Part shown: positions 21,244 through 29,575 of the stretch, piece after piece
How the letters are laid out: each line of letters starts with the position of its first letter
Numbering within the stretch: the stretch's first letter is position 1
DNA from: an uncultured Bacteroidales bacterium
GTDB lineage: Bacteria; Bacteroidota; Bacteroidia; Bacteroidales; UBA932
Assembly (NCBI GenBank): GCA_947165305.1
Contig: CAMUZW010000002.1
Location: forward strand, 1 to 53,300
Length of the DNA stretch: 53,300 bases
Direction: 5' to 3'
Notes under the pieces: generated by a model
Database searches by the model: none
What the model was told of the DNA's origin: nothing
The model's input: the letters and a program-made list of their open reading frames with translations, nothing else
Made by a program: the position numbers and the translations under genes

Positions 21244-21357
21244 TATCCATTTCAGAGACATGGCCGCCCGTGGCCACTTGAACGGGAGGGGCCCACGTAG
21301 TGGGAGGGATGGAGGAGCGAAGCTCCGGAAGTCTCAGAAATGGATACTACTGGTTCC
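21233..21357. repeat. 125-nt MITE-like element or complex bidirectional terminator with 27-nt inverted repeats
   Basis: The 27-nt arms at 21233-21259 and 21331-21357 are reverse complements with one mismatch (outer ends GGAACCAGTAGTATCC). The 71-nt centre holds three small hairpins: CCCGT/ACGGG, CCCAC gta GTGGG and GGAGC gaa GCTCC. Each arm supplies the final Asn-Gln-stop of one convergent gene. No target-site duplication or T-run is obvious. Confidence 0.7.
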
Positions 21358-21823
21358 CGGGCCAGGTAGAGTAGGGGAATTTGGACAGATAGGAGTTGTA
21401 GTAGCGGCGGTCGCCGGTGACTTCGGCACCGAGCCATCCGGGGCGGTCGAAGGCCTCGTCCTCGCTGCCCAGCTCGATCTCCGCCATGATCAGTCCGCCG
21501 TTCTCTCCCAGAAACTCATCGATTTCCCAGAAACGCCGTCCCGCCGGAACGATATGCCGTACCTTCTCGATGCGGCCGCTCTTGGTGAGGCGCATGAGGT
21601 CTTCGGCGTCCTGCAGGGGAATTTCAATCTCCCATTCCGCCCGGCTCATGCCATTGGTGGGGCCCTTGACGGTCAGGATGCCCTTGTCATCGAGGATGCG
21701 GACACGGACGGTGTTGCCCCCGTCGTGGGCGATATACCCCTGGCTGATCCGGTGGCTCTCCGTTACAAATGCCCGGAACGCTTCGCTCTGTACCAAAAAC
21801 TTTCTTTCTGTCTCTGTATGCAT
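21347..21823 (-). CDS. CYTH-domain protein (predicted triphosphatase)
   Basis: 158 aa, the length of a single-domain CYTH protein. It begins MHTETERKFLV, which contains the ExExK metal/phosphate motif of the triphosphate tunnel fold. Further tunnel residues are likely in TVRVRILDDKGILTVKG, EWEIEIPLQDAEDL and LIMAEIELGSE. Bacterial relatives hydrolyse inorganic triphosphate or thiamine triphosphate; the actual substrate is not evident. It is the last gene of gmk-nadD-CYTH, 12 nt after nadD. Its last two codons and stop come from the inverted repeat shared with copA. Confidence 0.88.
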   Translation of the reverse strand: MHTETERKFLVQSEAFRAFVTESHRISQGYIAHDGGNTVRVRILDDKGILTVKGPTNGMSRAEWEIEIPLQDAEDLMRLTKSGRIEKVRHIVPAGRRFWEIDEFLGENGGLIMAEIELGSEDEAFDRPGWLGAEVTGDRRYYNSYLSKFPYSTWPGNQ

Positions 21824-21835
21824 ACGGTGTAAATT

Positions 21836-22393
21836 TTACATCAAAAGGCCGGATGCGTCGCGGCCGGCGGCAAGTGCTTCCCGGATTTCGGTGGAGGAAA
21901 CGGTGACGAGCGGCGCGTCGATGAGTTCAATCTTATAGGATGGATCCTCCCGCATGAGCCGGGCCTTCAGATGGCCGCGGTGATACCCCTTCCGGGGAAA
22001 TACGGCGATGCCGAATTCGCGCAGGATGGCATCGTGCTCCCGCCAGTGCGGGAAGCTTTCCAGGTTGTCGGCGCCGATAATCAGGGTAAAGTCATTCGAA
22101 GGCTCGCGGGTGCGCAGTGCCCGGAGGGTGCGGACGGTGTAGTGAGGCGGTTCCATCCCGAGTTCGATGTCGTCGACCCGGACCTTGCCGCCTAGTTCCG
22201 GATGCCGGGCGACGGCCTCCCGTGCGGCCTGCAGGCGCCCGGACGCGGTCGCATTCCCGGAAGCGTCCTTGAAGGGATTCTGCGGACTCACGACGAGATA
22301 GACGCCGTCAAAACGCTTCGCGAGCAGGCGCAGGATGGCCAGGTGCCCGATGTGAAGCGGATTGAACGACCCGGAATAAACGGCGATGTGCAT
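21836..22393 (-). CDS. nadD: Nicotinate-nucleotide adenylyltransferase
   Basis: 185 aa. It transfers AMP from ATP to nicotinate mononucleotide, making deamido-NAD in the NAD biosynthesis pathway. The nucleotidyltransferase signature GSFNPLHIGHL is at the N-terminus, followed by VVSPQNPFK and the C-terminal SSTEIREAL motif (ISSTxIR in the family). Its length is normal. It starts 2 nt after gmk, so both are probably on one transcript. Confidence 0.95.
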   Translation of the reverse strand: MHIAVYSGSFNPLHIGHLAILRLLAKRFDGVYLVVSPQNPFKDASGNATASGRLQAAREAVARHPELGGKVRVDDIELGMEPPHYTVRTLRALRTREPSNDFTLIIGADNLESFPHWREHDAILREFGIAVFPRKGYHRGHLKARLMREDPSYKIELIDAPLVTVSSTEIREALAAGRDASGLLM

Positions 22394-22395
22394 GG

Positions 22396-22962
22396 CTATT
22401 CTGCCAGGAAAGCGGCCACCATTTTTTCGCTCTCGCGGAAGGCCTTTTCGAGGTCGTCGTTGATGAGGATCCTGTCGAACTGCGGGGCGTAAGTCATCTC
22501 CTCGGCCGCCTTGGCGACGCGCTCCTCGATGGCTTCGGGCGTGTCGGTTCCGCGGGCGACGAGGCGTTTACGGAGCTCCTCGACCGACGGGGCCTGGATG
22601 AAGACCGACAGCGCGGCGTCTCCGAAATATTTCTTGAGGTTGACGCCACCTTTGACGTCGACGTCGAAGGCGATGGCGTGCCCTTTGGCCCAGATGCGGT
22701 TGACTTCGCTCTTGAGGGTGCCGTAGAAGCGGTCCTCGTAGACTTCCTCGTATTCGACGAATTTGTCGTCCCGCACCAGCAGCCGGAAGATGTCCGCGCT
22801 GAAGAAGAGGTATTCCACTCCGTCCTTCTCTTCGCCCCGGGGCGGGCGGGACGTCGCCGAGACGGAGAATTCCACGTCGTCGCGCTTGCGGAGAATGTTG
22901 CCTACGATGGTGCTCTTGCCGGATCCGGACGGCGCCGAGAAAATCAGAACTTTGCCTGCCAT
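22396..22962 (-). CDS. gmk: Guanylate kinase
   Basis: 188 aa. It phosphorylates GMP to GDP with ATP. The P-loop APSGSGKST is at residues 10-18. The GMP-binding segments SATSRPPRGEEKDGVEYLFFS and YEEVYEDRFYGT and the lid region are intact. It is first gene of the gmk-nadD-CYTH unit and divergent from fba. Confidence 0.97.
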   Translation of the reverse strand: MAGKVLIFSAPSGSGKSTIVGNILRKRDDVEFSVSATSRPPRGEEKDGVEYLFFSADIFRLLVRDDKFVEYEEVYEDRFYGTLKSEVNRIWAKGHAIAFDVDVKGGVNLKKYFGDAALSVFIQAPSVEELRKRLVARGTDTPEAIEERVAKAAEEMTYAPQFDRILINDDLEKAFRESEKMVAAFLAE

Positions 22963-22984
22963 AAGCGTTGGGTGTTATTTCTGA

Positions 22985-22992
22985 CAAAGATA
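22985..22992 (-). promoter_or_regulatory. Promoter -7 box of gmk-nadD-CYTH
   Basis: Minus-strand TATCTTTG matches the consensus exactly, 22 nt upstream of the gmk ATG. The -33 position has no exact TTG. Confidence 0.5.
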
Positions 22993-23011
22993 ATAAAGAT
23001 TTCCCGACTAT

Positions 23012-23041
23012 TTGAAAATTCTTTAAAAATGATTAAATTTG
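23012..23041 (+). promoter_or_regulatory. Promoter of fba
   Basis: TTG (23012-23014), a 19-nt spacer, then TAAATTTG (23034-23041). The leader is about 35 nt to ATG 23084. Confidence 0.72.
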
Positions 23042-23083
23042 CGACGCTCAAGTGGAAAACTTATTTTATTTAATATTATCGTT

Positions 23084-24085
23084 ATGATATCCTACAAAGA
23101 TTTAGGCCTTGTCAACACCCGCGAGATGTTCGCCAAGGCAGTCGCAGGCGGCTATGCCATCCCTGCTTTCAATTTCAACAATATGGAGCAGCTCCAGGCC
23201 ATCATCCAGGCCAGCGCCGAGACCAAGTCTCCCGTGATTCTCCAGGTCTCCAAGGGTGCCCGCAACTATGCGAACCAGACGCTTCTCCGCTATATGGCCG
23301 AGGGTGCCGTCGAGTACGCCAAGGAACTGGGCTGGGAGCATCCCCAGATCGTCCTCCATCTGGACCACGGCGACAGCTTCGAGCTTTGCAAGAGCTGCGT
23401 GGATATGGGCTTCTCCTCTGTGATGATTGACGCTTCTTCCCTCCCTTATGAGGAGAACATCGCTCTCACCAAGAAGGTCGTCGATTATGCGCATCAGTAC
23501 GATGTGACCGTCGAGGCCGAGCTCGGTGTCCTGGCCGGCGTCGAAGATGAGGTTTCCGCCGCGGAATCCCATTACACCAAGCCCGAGGAGGTGATCGACT
23601 TTGCGACCCGTACCGGCTGCGACAGCCTCGCCATCTCCATCGGTACCAGCCACGGTGCTTACAAATTCACTCCTGAGCAGTGCACCCGCGACCCCAAGAC
23701 CGGCCGCCTGGTCCCTCCGCCGCTCGCCTTCGACGTGCTGCACGAGATTGAGAAGAAGCTGCCCGGCTTCCCGATCGTTCTCCACGGCTCTTCCTCCGTT
23801 CCGCAGGAATATGTCGACATCATCAATGAATTCGGCGGCAAACTGCCCGATGCAGTGGGTATCCCCGAGGAGCAGCTCCGCGAGGCCTCCAAGAGCGCCG
23901 TCTGCAAGATCAACATTGACTCCGACAGCCGTCTCGCGATGACCGCCGCCGTCCGCAAGGTCTTCCACGACAAGCCTGGTGAGTTTGACCCGCGCAAATA
24001 CCTCGGCCCCGCTCGAGACGAGATGAAGAAGCTCTATATCCACAAGATCGTCAACGTCCTCGGTTCCGACGGCAAGGCGCTGTAA
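23084..24085 (+). CDS. fba: Class II fructose-bisphosphate aldolase
   Basis: 333 aa from ATG 23084; the track extension to 23039 would start inside the promoter. It is a zinc-dependent aldolase that interconverts fructose-1,6-bisphosphate with DHAP and GAP. Landmarks are AIPAFNFNNMEQLQAI, the zinc-ligand region HLDHGDSFELCK, EAELGVLAGVEDE, GTSHGAYKF and VLHGSSSVP. It is monocistronic and its codon use is strongly biased, fitting high expression. The terminator lies in the second copy of the 108-nt element. Confidence 0.96.
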   Translation: MISYKDLGLVNTREMFAKAVAGGYAIPAFNFNNMEQLQAIIQASAETKSPVILQVSKGARNYANQTLLRYMAEGAVEYAKELGWEHPQIVLHLDHGDSFELCKSCVDMGFSSVMIDASSLPYEENIALTKKVVDYAHQYDVTVEAELGVLAGVEDEVSAAESHYTKPEEVIDFATRTGCDSLAISIGTSHGAYKFTPEQCTRDPKTGRLVPPPLAFDVLHEIEKKLPGFPIVLHGSSSVPQEYVDIINEFGGKLPDAVGIPEEQLREASKSAVCKINIDSDSRLAMTAAVRKVFHDKPGEFDPRKYLGPARDEMKKLYIHKIVNVLGSDGKAL

Positions 24086-24090
24086 TTTTA

Positions 24091-24198
24091 CGCGATGCGT
24101 AAATAATTGATCGTAAGCATTTTACGACAAACCCTCTACCCTGAAAAGGATAGAGGGTTTTTGTTAAGTGTTTGAATGTGAGGGATTTGCTCATCGCG
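24091..24198. repeat. 108-nt terminator-containing element, copy B (after fba)
   Basis: It starts 6 nt after the fba stop with CGCGATGCG and ends CATCGCG, with the same 108-nt span and end sequences as copy A at 16415-16522. The internal stem differs from copy A by paired changes, so structure is kept while sequence drifts. Confidence 0.55.
24129..24162 (+). terminator. Rho-independent terminator of fba
   Basis: AAACCCTCTA pairs with TAGAGGGTTT. An inner CCT/AGG pair closes a GAAA loop after one mismatch. A T-run follows. Confidence 0.93.
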
Positions 24199-24221
24199 CG
24201 AAAAGAAGAGAACGTCTGCGT

Positions 24222-24252
24222 TTGTAGAAGACGGCTGTTTTCGTTATCTTTG
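24222..24252 (+). promoter_or_regulatory. Promoter of the cobalamin-riboswitch btuG-btuB operon
   Basis: TTG (24222-24224), a 20-nt spacer, then TATCTTTG (24245-24252). Transcription would start within about 7 nt, just upstream of the riboswitch P1 stem. Confidence 0.78.
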
Positions 24253-24403
24253 CACCTGGACGACGGAGGGAAACCCGGTGCGGATCCGGGACTGTGCCCG
24301 CAACTGTAACTTCCACATGGGAGAAGCCAGAATACCGGCCGCCGTCAAGTTATGCATCGGACTCGGGGACAAGCCCGGGCGGAAACGTAAAATTCAATTC
24401 ATT
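24253..24403 (+). ncRNA. Cobalamin riboswitch
   Basis: The conserved core is present: GGGAAACCCGGTG, CCGGGACTG, CCCGCAACTGTAA, and a B12-box-like GCCAGAATACCG. A P1 stem pairs GACGACGG (24259-24266) with CCGCCGTC (24339-24346), with one mismatch. The 57 nt between P1 and ATG 24404 contain a CGGG/CCCG hairpin that could be the expression platform. No T-run follows, so control of translation initiation is more likely than termination. The known family lowers expression when adenosylcobalamin or a related cobalamin binds. Confidence 0.94.
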
Positions 24404-25606
24404 ATGAAAAAAGCTTTCCTGCTTTTGCTGTGCGGCGCGCTTGCATTCTCGGCGTGCGACAAAAACAATCCGGAGGGCGGGGTCAAGGAGTCCGACCTGA
24501 CGGGGGAGACGGTGGACCTCTCGGAGTTCGGTTATACCGGTCCCCGGAAAATCTTTATCCTCAACGAGGGCCAGAAGGGCGCCAACAATGCCAGTCTGGA
24601 TGTCATCCGTTTCTCGGACAAACAGTACCTCTCCGGTGTCTTCAAGAAAGTCAATCCCGGAGCCGGCGGCCTCGGAGATGTGGGCAACGACATCGCGGTA
24701 ATCGGGGACGAAGTATGGATTGTGGTGAACAATTCCGGCATCGTGGAGGTGATTTCCGCCGAGGATGAGAAGGAAATCGCCGCGATCAAGGTCCCGACGC
24801 CCCGCCGGATCGCCTATGACGACGACTATGTGTATGTCACGTCCTGGTCCGGCGCTTTCGTGGACGGGCACTATGACGAAAGCAATCATTACGTCGTTAC
24901 CGACAGCGCCAACCCCAAGGGACAGGTGTACCGGATCGACCGCAAGACCAAGAAGGTGAAAGGCTCCGTCGAGGTGGGCTATCAGCCGGAAGGCATCGGC
25001 CTCCTGGACGGGAAACTGTATGTGGCCAATTCCGGCGGCATCTCCAGCCAGATCGCTCCCGATTACGCATATGATCATACGATCAGCGTCATCGATGCGG
25101 CGTCCTTCACGGTATCGGAGACCATCGACGTGGTCGATGTGGAGGGCGGCACCAGGCGGGTTGTCAACCTTAAGGACGTGTATGTCGAACCCTTCAGCAA
25201 AAAAATCTATTTCACCGCCCTGGGCGATTATGGCGGCAATCATTCCGGTCTGTATTACATTCAGAATGATGGGAAAATCTACCTCGCCTCCCATTACGTG
25301 AGCGTATCGGCACGGTATTTCAATGAAATATATTGCATCGGAACCGAGCAGGAGTTCGACTGGAGCGCCACGTCCAAAGACTGGAGCGCCTGGAGTTGGA
25401 GCGGGAACCACAAAGTCCCTCTTTTTTACTCTTTCCTGAAGGATATGGCGGTGCCCTACGGGCTTTGCCTGTATAATGACAGGATTCTCTTCCTCTCCGA
25501 TGCGGGGGATTATTTCAATCCCGGTACCGTGACGATGATTGCAAACGGCGAGAAAGTCTGGACGGTGACGGCGGGCGTCTGCCCCGGTCATTTCGCCATC
25601 TGGTAA
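24404..25606 (+). CDS. btuG: BtuG-type surface vitamin B12-binding lipoprotein
   Basis: 400 aa from ATG 24404; the track start at 24278 translates the riboswitch and is wrong. The lipoprotein signal ends at Cys18 (LAFSAC). The mature protein has YncE/DUF5074-like beta-propeller repeats, for example DEVWIVVNNSGIVEVIS, GKLYVANSGG and TISVIDAASFTVSETI. In Bacteroides, BtuG is a seven-bladed surface propeller that captures cobalamin with very high affinity and hands it to BtuB. The riboswitch upstream and the barrel gene 2 nt downstream support that role here. Surface exposure is inferred from the family. Confidence 0.88.
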   Translation: MKKAFLLLLCGALAFSACDKNNPEGGVKESDLTGETVDLSEFGYTGPRKIFILNEGQKGANNASLDVIRFSDKQYLSGVFKKVNPGAGGLGDVGNDIAVIGDEVWIVVNNSGIVEVISAEDEKEIAAIKVPTPRRIAYDDDYVYVTSWSGAFVDGHYDESNHYVVTDSANPKGQVYRIDRKTKKVKGSVEVGYQPEGIGLLDGKLYVANSGGISSQIAPDYAYDHTISVIDAASFTVSETIDVVDVEGGTRRVVNLKDVYVEPFSKKIYFTALGDYGGNHSGLYYIQNDGKIYLASHYVSVSARYFNEIYCIGTEQEFDWSATSKDWSAWSWSGNHKVPLFYSFLKDMAVPYGLCLYNDRILFLSDAGDYFNPGTVTMIANGEKVWTVTAGVCPGHFAIW

Positions 25607-25608
25607 TA

Positions 25609-27594
25609 GTGCGCCGCGGTATTACCGCTCTGATTATTCTGTTTTCCGTTTCCTGGAGCCTGCGGGCCCAGGAGGCGGATACGCTGTCCGCGGCTTCCGT
25701 CGTCTCGGAACGGGAGCGTCCGGTGCTGCGGCCTTCCGAGGAAGTCCGGCTGGATGCGCAGGCGGCCGTCCCGCAGCAGGTCGCGGACGTACTGAACCGC
25801 TTTACGGGAGTGCAGGTAAAGGATTACGGCGGCGCCGGCGGGCTCAAGACGGTCAATGTCCGGAGTCTCGGCAGCGAACATGTGGGCGTCTTCCTGGACG
25901 GAATCCAGATTGACAATGCGCAGAATATGCAGGTCGACCTGGGGCGGTTCTCCACGGACGGGCTGCAGTCGGTCAGTCTGTATAACGGGCAGAAGACGGG
26001 CCGTCTGCAGACGGCGAAGGAATACGCTTCCGGGGCGGCGGTCCACCTGCGGACGGCGCAGCCGGTCCATCCGGACGGCAGCGGCGGCCGGGTGCGTCTC
26101 CGGGGCGGGACGCTGGGGACGGTGAACCCCTCCGTCCAGTGGGACAAGGACCTGCTTCCCGGGCTCACGCTCCGTACTTCGGCGGAATTCCTGTATAGCA
26201 GCGGGCGCTACCGCTTCCCGTATTTTGATACGACGCTTGTTCGTGAGAACGGCGATATCCGGAGCCTCCGCGCCGAGATGATGCTTCTGGGCCGTCATAA
26301 AGGAGGCGACTGGCGGCTGCACATCTATTCCTACGGCTCGGAGCGTGGCTTCCCGGGGCCGGTCATCCGCCGCGCCCTCGGCTTTCCTTTCAGCGCTGAG
26401 CGGCAGGCTGATCAGGATATCTTCGTCCAAGGGAGCTGGAACCAGGAATGGAACCGGCGCTATGCGACCGCTCTCCGGCTGAAATACGCCAACAATTACA
26501 CCCACTACTGCACCCACGCGGAGAAGGATCCGATGGCGTTCCCGTACGACCTGCACTACCGCCAGCAGTCGGGCTATGCTTCGCTGGCCCAGTCCGTTAC
26601 CATTATGGACTGGTGGACGGCCGATCTGAGTACCGATGTTCAGTACAACACCCTTGCGTCGGATGTGGGCCAGTTCGTATCCCCGCGCCGGACGACCTTT
26701 ACGGGGGCGCTGGCGACCCGTTTTGTCCGGGAGAAATTCCGGGCGGCGGCGCATATCGCCTATCTCGGCGCGTGGGATGTGTTCAGGACGCCGGATGCCG
26801 GCGGCTGGAGCCGGCAGAACGCCTGGCGCGATGCCTGGATGCCGTCCGTGAGCCTTTCCTGGCAGCCTTTCCCGTTCCTGGAACTGGATGCCTTCTGCAA
26901 GCGAACATTCCGCCTGCCGTCCTTCAATGACCTGTATTACAGCCTGATGGGGAATTCTTCCCTCAAGCCGGAGTCGGCCCTGCAGTGCGGAGGAGATGTC
27001 CGGTTCGCCCGGGAATGGGGGAACTGGCAGGTTGAGGCGAGGGTCTCGCCATACTATAACCGGGTGAACAACAAGATTGTCGCCATCCCCACAGCGTCGC
27101 AGTTCCGCTGGACAATGCTCAATGTGGGGCTCGCCGACATCACGGGCGTTGAGGTCAAGGCGGAGGCAGGATGGTCCGCCGGGCAGTGGGACCTTCGCCT
27201 GACCGGGCGCTACTGTTTCCAGCAGGCGCTGGACCACAGCACGGAAGGCAGCCGGACATACGGCAATCAGATTCCCTACATTCCCCTGCATAGCGGGAAC
27301 CTGTCCCTGCAGGTCCGCTGGCGGCAGTGGGCGCTCGGCTGGGACAGCGCCTTCACCGGCGAGCGGTGGTCCCGGACGGCCAACATCGCGGATTATCGCA
27401 TCGATCCCTGGAGCATAACCGATGTTTCCCTGCAGCGGACCGTCACGCTGCCGCCTTTGCGTCGGCGCACCGTGCCGCCGTCCCTTGTCTTCAGCATCCG
27501 CTGCAACAACCTTTTCAACTGCCATTACCAGATTGTGCAGGGTTATCCGATGCCCGGCATCAACGGCGTCGCCGCGGCTACATTCCTTTGGTAA
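25609..27594 (+). CDS. btuB: BtuB-type TonB-dependent cobalamin receptor
   Basis: 661 aa from a GTG start 2 nt after btuG. The signal peptide is RRGITALIILFSVSWSLRAQ. A plug domain at about residues 40-150 shows VADVLNRFTGVQVKDYGGAGGLKTVNVRSLGSEHVGVFLDGIQI. It is followed by a 22-strand-type barrel ending in the C-terminal aromatic signature (AAATFLW). There is no N-terminal carboxypeptidase-regulatory domain, consistent with BtuB rather than SusC. Assignment to cobalamin rests on the riboswitch and BtuG. ABC transporter genes btuCDF are not in the window. Confidence 0.9.
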   Translation: MRRGITALIILFSVSWSLRAQEADTLSAASVVSERERPVLRPSEEVRLDAQAAVPQQVADVLNRFTGVQVKDYGGAGGLKTVNVRSLGSEHVGVFLDGIQIDNAQNMQVDLGRFSTDGLQSVSLYNGQKTGRLQTAKEYASGAAVHLRTAQPVHPDGSGGRVRLRGGTLGTVNPSVQWDKDLLPGLTLRTSAEFLYSSGRYRFPYFDTTLVRENGDIRSLRAEMMLLGRHKGGDWRLHIYSYGSERGFPGPVIRRALGFPFSAERQADQDIFVQGSWNQEWNRRYATALRLKYANNYTHYCTHAEKDPMAFPYDLHYRQQSGYASLAQSVTIMDWWTADLSTDVQYNTLASDVGQFVSPRRTTFTGALATRFVREKFRAAAHIAYLGAWDVFRTPDAGGWSRQNAWRDAWMPSVSLSWQPFPFLELDAFCKRTFRLPSFNDLYYSLMGNSSLKPESALQCGGDVRFAREWGNWQVEARVSPYYNRVNNKIVAIPTASQFRWTMLNVGLADITGVEVKAEAGWSAGQWDLRLTGRYCFQQALDHSTEGSRTYGNQIPYIPLHSGNLSLQVRWRQWALGWDSAFTGERWSRTANIADYRIDPWSITDVSLQRTVTLPPLRRRTVPPSLVFSIRCNNLFNCHYQIVQGYPMPGINGVAAATFLW

Positions 27595-27618
27595 TCTGCT
27601 ATTAATTCATTATCTTTG
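27588..27618 (+). promoter_or_regulatory. Promoter of the FKBP-pnuC-recR operon
   Basis: TTG (27588-27590, inside the last btuB codons), a 20-nt spacer, then TATCTTTG (27611-27618). The leader is about 20 nt. Confidence 0.78.
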
Positions 27619-27643
27619 CGAGATAAATCAACAGGGATTCAAA

Positions 27644-28249
27644 ATGGATAAAACTAGCTATGCGGTCGGTTTGAGCATTGCCCAGAATATGCTCCAGTCG
27701 GGTGTCAGGGACCTGACCATCGAAGATTTCATCGCCGGTGTCAAGGACACCCTGGCAAATGCAGAACCCAAGGTCTCTTTTGAAGAGGCCGACAAACTGC
27801 TCCAGGCTTATTTCCGCCGGATCGACGAAGAGCGCAAGGCCGAGCAGGCCGCCATCGGCGATGCCTTCAAGAAAGAAGGTGAAGAGTTTCTTGCCGCCAA
27901 TGCCGCCAAGCCCGGCGTCGTTTCGCTCGCCAGCGGACTCCAGTACAAGGTGCTCGTCGAGGGCAAGGGCCGCAAACCGGAGGCCATCTCCCAGGTCCGC
28001 TGCCATTATGAAGGCCGTTTCACCGACGGGACCGTCTTCGACAGTTCCTACAAGCGGGGCGAGCCGGCCGTCTTCGGGCTGGGACAGGTGATCCGCGGCT
28101 GGACGGAAGGCCTTCAGCTGATGTCCGAAGGCTCCAAGTACGAGCTTTATATCCCGTATTATCTCGCTTATGGCGAAGAGGGTGCCCACGGCGCGATTCC
28201 GCCCTGCGCGGCCCTGGTCTTCACCGTCGAGCTGCTGGACGTTCTGTAG
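27644..28249 (+). CDS. FKBP-type peptidyl-prolyl cis-trans isomerase
   Basis: 201 aa from ATG 27644; the track extension overlaps btuB. Residues 1-90 form an FKBP N-terminal dimerisation-like helical domain (MDKTSYAVGLSIAQNML...). Residues 105-201 are the catalytic FKBP domain with VRCHYEGRFTDGTVFDSSY, VIRGWTEGLQLMSEG and PYYLAYGEEGAHGAIPP. There is no signal peptide, so a cytoplasmic FklB-like chaperone/isomerase is likely rather than periplasmic FkpA. pnuC starts on the base after its stop. Confidence 0.93.
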   Translation: MDKTSYAVGLSIAQNMLQSGVRDLTIEDFIAGVKDTLANAEPKVSFEEADKLLQAYFRRIDEERKAEQAAIGDAFKKEGEEFLAANAAKPGVVSLASGLQYKVLVEGKGRKPEAISQVRCHYEGRFTDGTVFDSSYKRGEPAVFGLGQVIRGWTEGLQLMSEGSKYELYIPYYLAYGEEGAHGAIPPCAALVFTVELLDVL

Positions 28250-28843
28250 TTGGACTGGAAATCGGCATTCGAGATCTTCTGCCTGGTGACAGGCGTCGTG
28301 TATCTTCTGCTCGAGATCGGGCAGAAGAATGCGATGTGGTATGTCGGTATCGTGACCGGCGCGGCCTGCGCCCTGGTCTTCGGCTTTGAGCGGCTGTATG
28401 CCTCGATGGGATTGAACATCTATTATGTCGGGGTGTCATTCTACGGGCTGTGGCAGTGGAAGAAAGACGCTTCGGCCCTGGCAGCCGGAAAAGGAGCGGA
28501 AACTTCGCAGGCCATCCATCTGCGCCGTCCGTCCGCGACCGAACTCGGACTGAGCGTCCTCCTTCTTGCGGGAGGAACGGCGTTGCTCTGGTGGATCCTG
28601 CGCCTGACGGGTGACTCGCAGTCGCTGCTCGATGCCGGCGTAACGGTCCTGAGCGCCATCGCGACCTGGTGGCTCAGCCGGAGTATCCCGCACCAGTGGC
28701 TTCTGTGGATCGTGGCCGACACGTTCACGGCCTGGATGTGCGCCCGGCAGGGAATGGGCTGGATGACGGCCCTTTATGCCGCCTATGCGGCCTCGGCCGT
28801 GTATGGCTGGTATCATTGGAAAAAGAAAGGAAGCTATGTATAA
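28250..28843 (+). CDS. pnuC: PnuC-family vitamin transporter
   Basis: 197 aa from TTG 28250, immediately after the FKBP stop (TAG|TTG). No ATG fits without losing the first membrane helix. About seven hydrophobic segments are present, with the PnuC signatures YVGVSFYGLWQWKK near residue 70 and a C-terminal YGWYHWKKKG. PnuC proteins are facilitators for nicotinamide riboside, and relatives carry thiamine (PnuT) or riboflavin. The neighbours do not discriminate. The gene overlaps recR by 8 nt. Confidence 0.88.
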   Translation: MDWKSAFEIFCLVTGVVYLLLEIGQKNAMWYVGIVTGAACALVFGFERLYASMGLNIYYVGVSFYGLWQWKKDASALAAGKGAETSQAIHLRRPSATELGLSVLLLAGGTALLWWILRLTGDSQSLLDAGVTVLSAIATWWLSRSIPHQWLLWIVADTFTAWMCARQGMGWMTALYAAYAASAVYGWYHWKKKGSYV

Positions 28844-29471
28844 CGAGAAATACCCGTCCAGACTCCTGGAAGAAGCGGTGGATGCCATTGCGATGCTCCC
28901 CGGCGTGGGACGCCGCGGGGCGCTTCGCCTTGCGCTTCATCTGCTCCGGCAGCCCGCGGAGAATGTCCACCATTTTACCGGTGCGGTCAATGCCCTCCGC
29001 GACGAAGTGCAGTATTGCCGGGAGTGCAACATGATCTCGGACGGGGAAGTCTGTTCGATCTGCGCAGACCGGACGCGGGACCACCATACAATCTGCGTGG
29101 TAGAGAGCATCCGCGACGTGATGAGCATCGAGAATACCGGCCAGTACCGCGGTGTATACCATGTTCTGGGCGGCATCATTTCGCCCATCGCGGGCATCGG
29201 CCCCTCCGACCTGGCGATTCCGCAGCTCAAACAGCGGCTGGAGGCCCTTCTCGCAGAAGGCGTTCCTGCCTCCGGGATCGAGGTGATCCTGGCGCTCAGC
29301 GGTGACGTGGAAGGGGAGACAACGTCGTTCTATCTCTACCGGCAGATCGAGTCCACCGGCGTCAAGGTCTCGTCTCTCGCACGCGGCCTCGGCTTCGGCG
29401 ACGATCTCGAATACGCCGATGCCCTCACCCTCGGCCGCTCCATCCAGAACCGCCAGATTTTCAAACCGTAG
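28836..29471 (+). CDS. recR: Recombination protein RecR
   Basis: 211 aa from ATG 28836, just after a purine-rich AAAGAAAGGA; the longer track start lies deep in pnuC. RecR acts with RecO/RecF in loading RecA at single-stranded gaps. The helix-hairpin-helix MLPGVGRRGALRLALHLL is followed by a four-cysteine zinc finger (CRECNMISDGEVCSIC). A Toprim domain follows (ICVVESIRDVMSIENTGQY and GVYHVLGGIISPIAGIGP), then the Walker-B-like C-terminus. Confidence 0.96.
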   Translation: MYNEKYPSRLLEEAVDAIAMLPGVGRRGALRLALHLLRQPAENVHHFTGAVNALRDEVQYCRECNMISDGEVCSICADRTRDHHTICVVESIRDVMSIENTGQYRGVYHVLGGIISPIAGIGPSDLAIPQLKQRLEALLAEGVPASGIEVILALSGDVEGETTSFYLYRQIESTGVKVSSLARGLGFGDDLEYADALTLGRSIQNRQIFKP

Positions 29472-29502
29472 TTTCCATATTCTTGGAGTTAAGCCGTCCG
29501 TG

Positions 29503-29533
29503 TTGCGAAATTCGGTAAATGTTTTTACCTTTG
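29503..29533 (+). promoter_or_regulatory. Promoter of corA
   Basis: TTG (29503-29505), a 20-nt spacer, then TACCTTTG (29526-29533). The leader is about 37 nt. Confidence 0.76.
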
Positions 29534-29575
29534 CAGACTGGAAGCAATCCGTAACAATCTGATCCGTCACGAACT

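Noticed and set aside
24278-24403. N-terminal extension of BtuG in the ORF track
   Set aside because: The segment is the conserved cobalamin riboswitch, and the signal peptide starts at ATG 24404.
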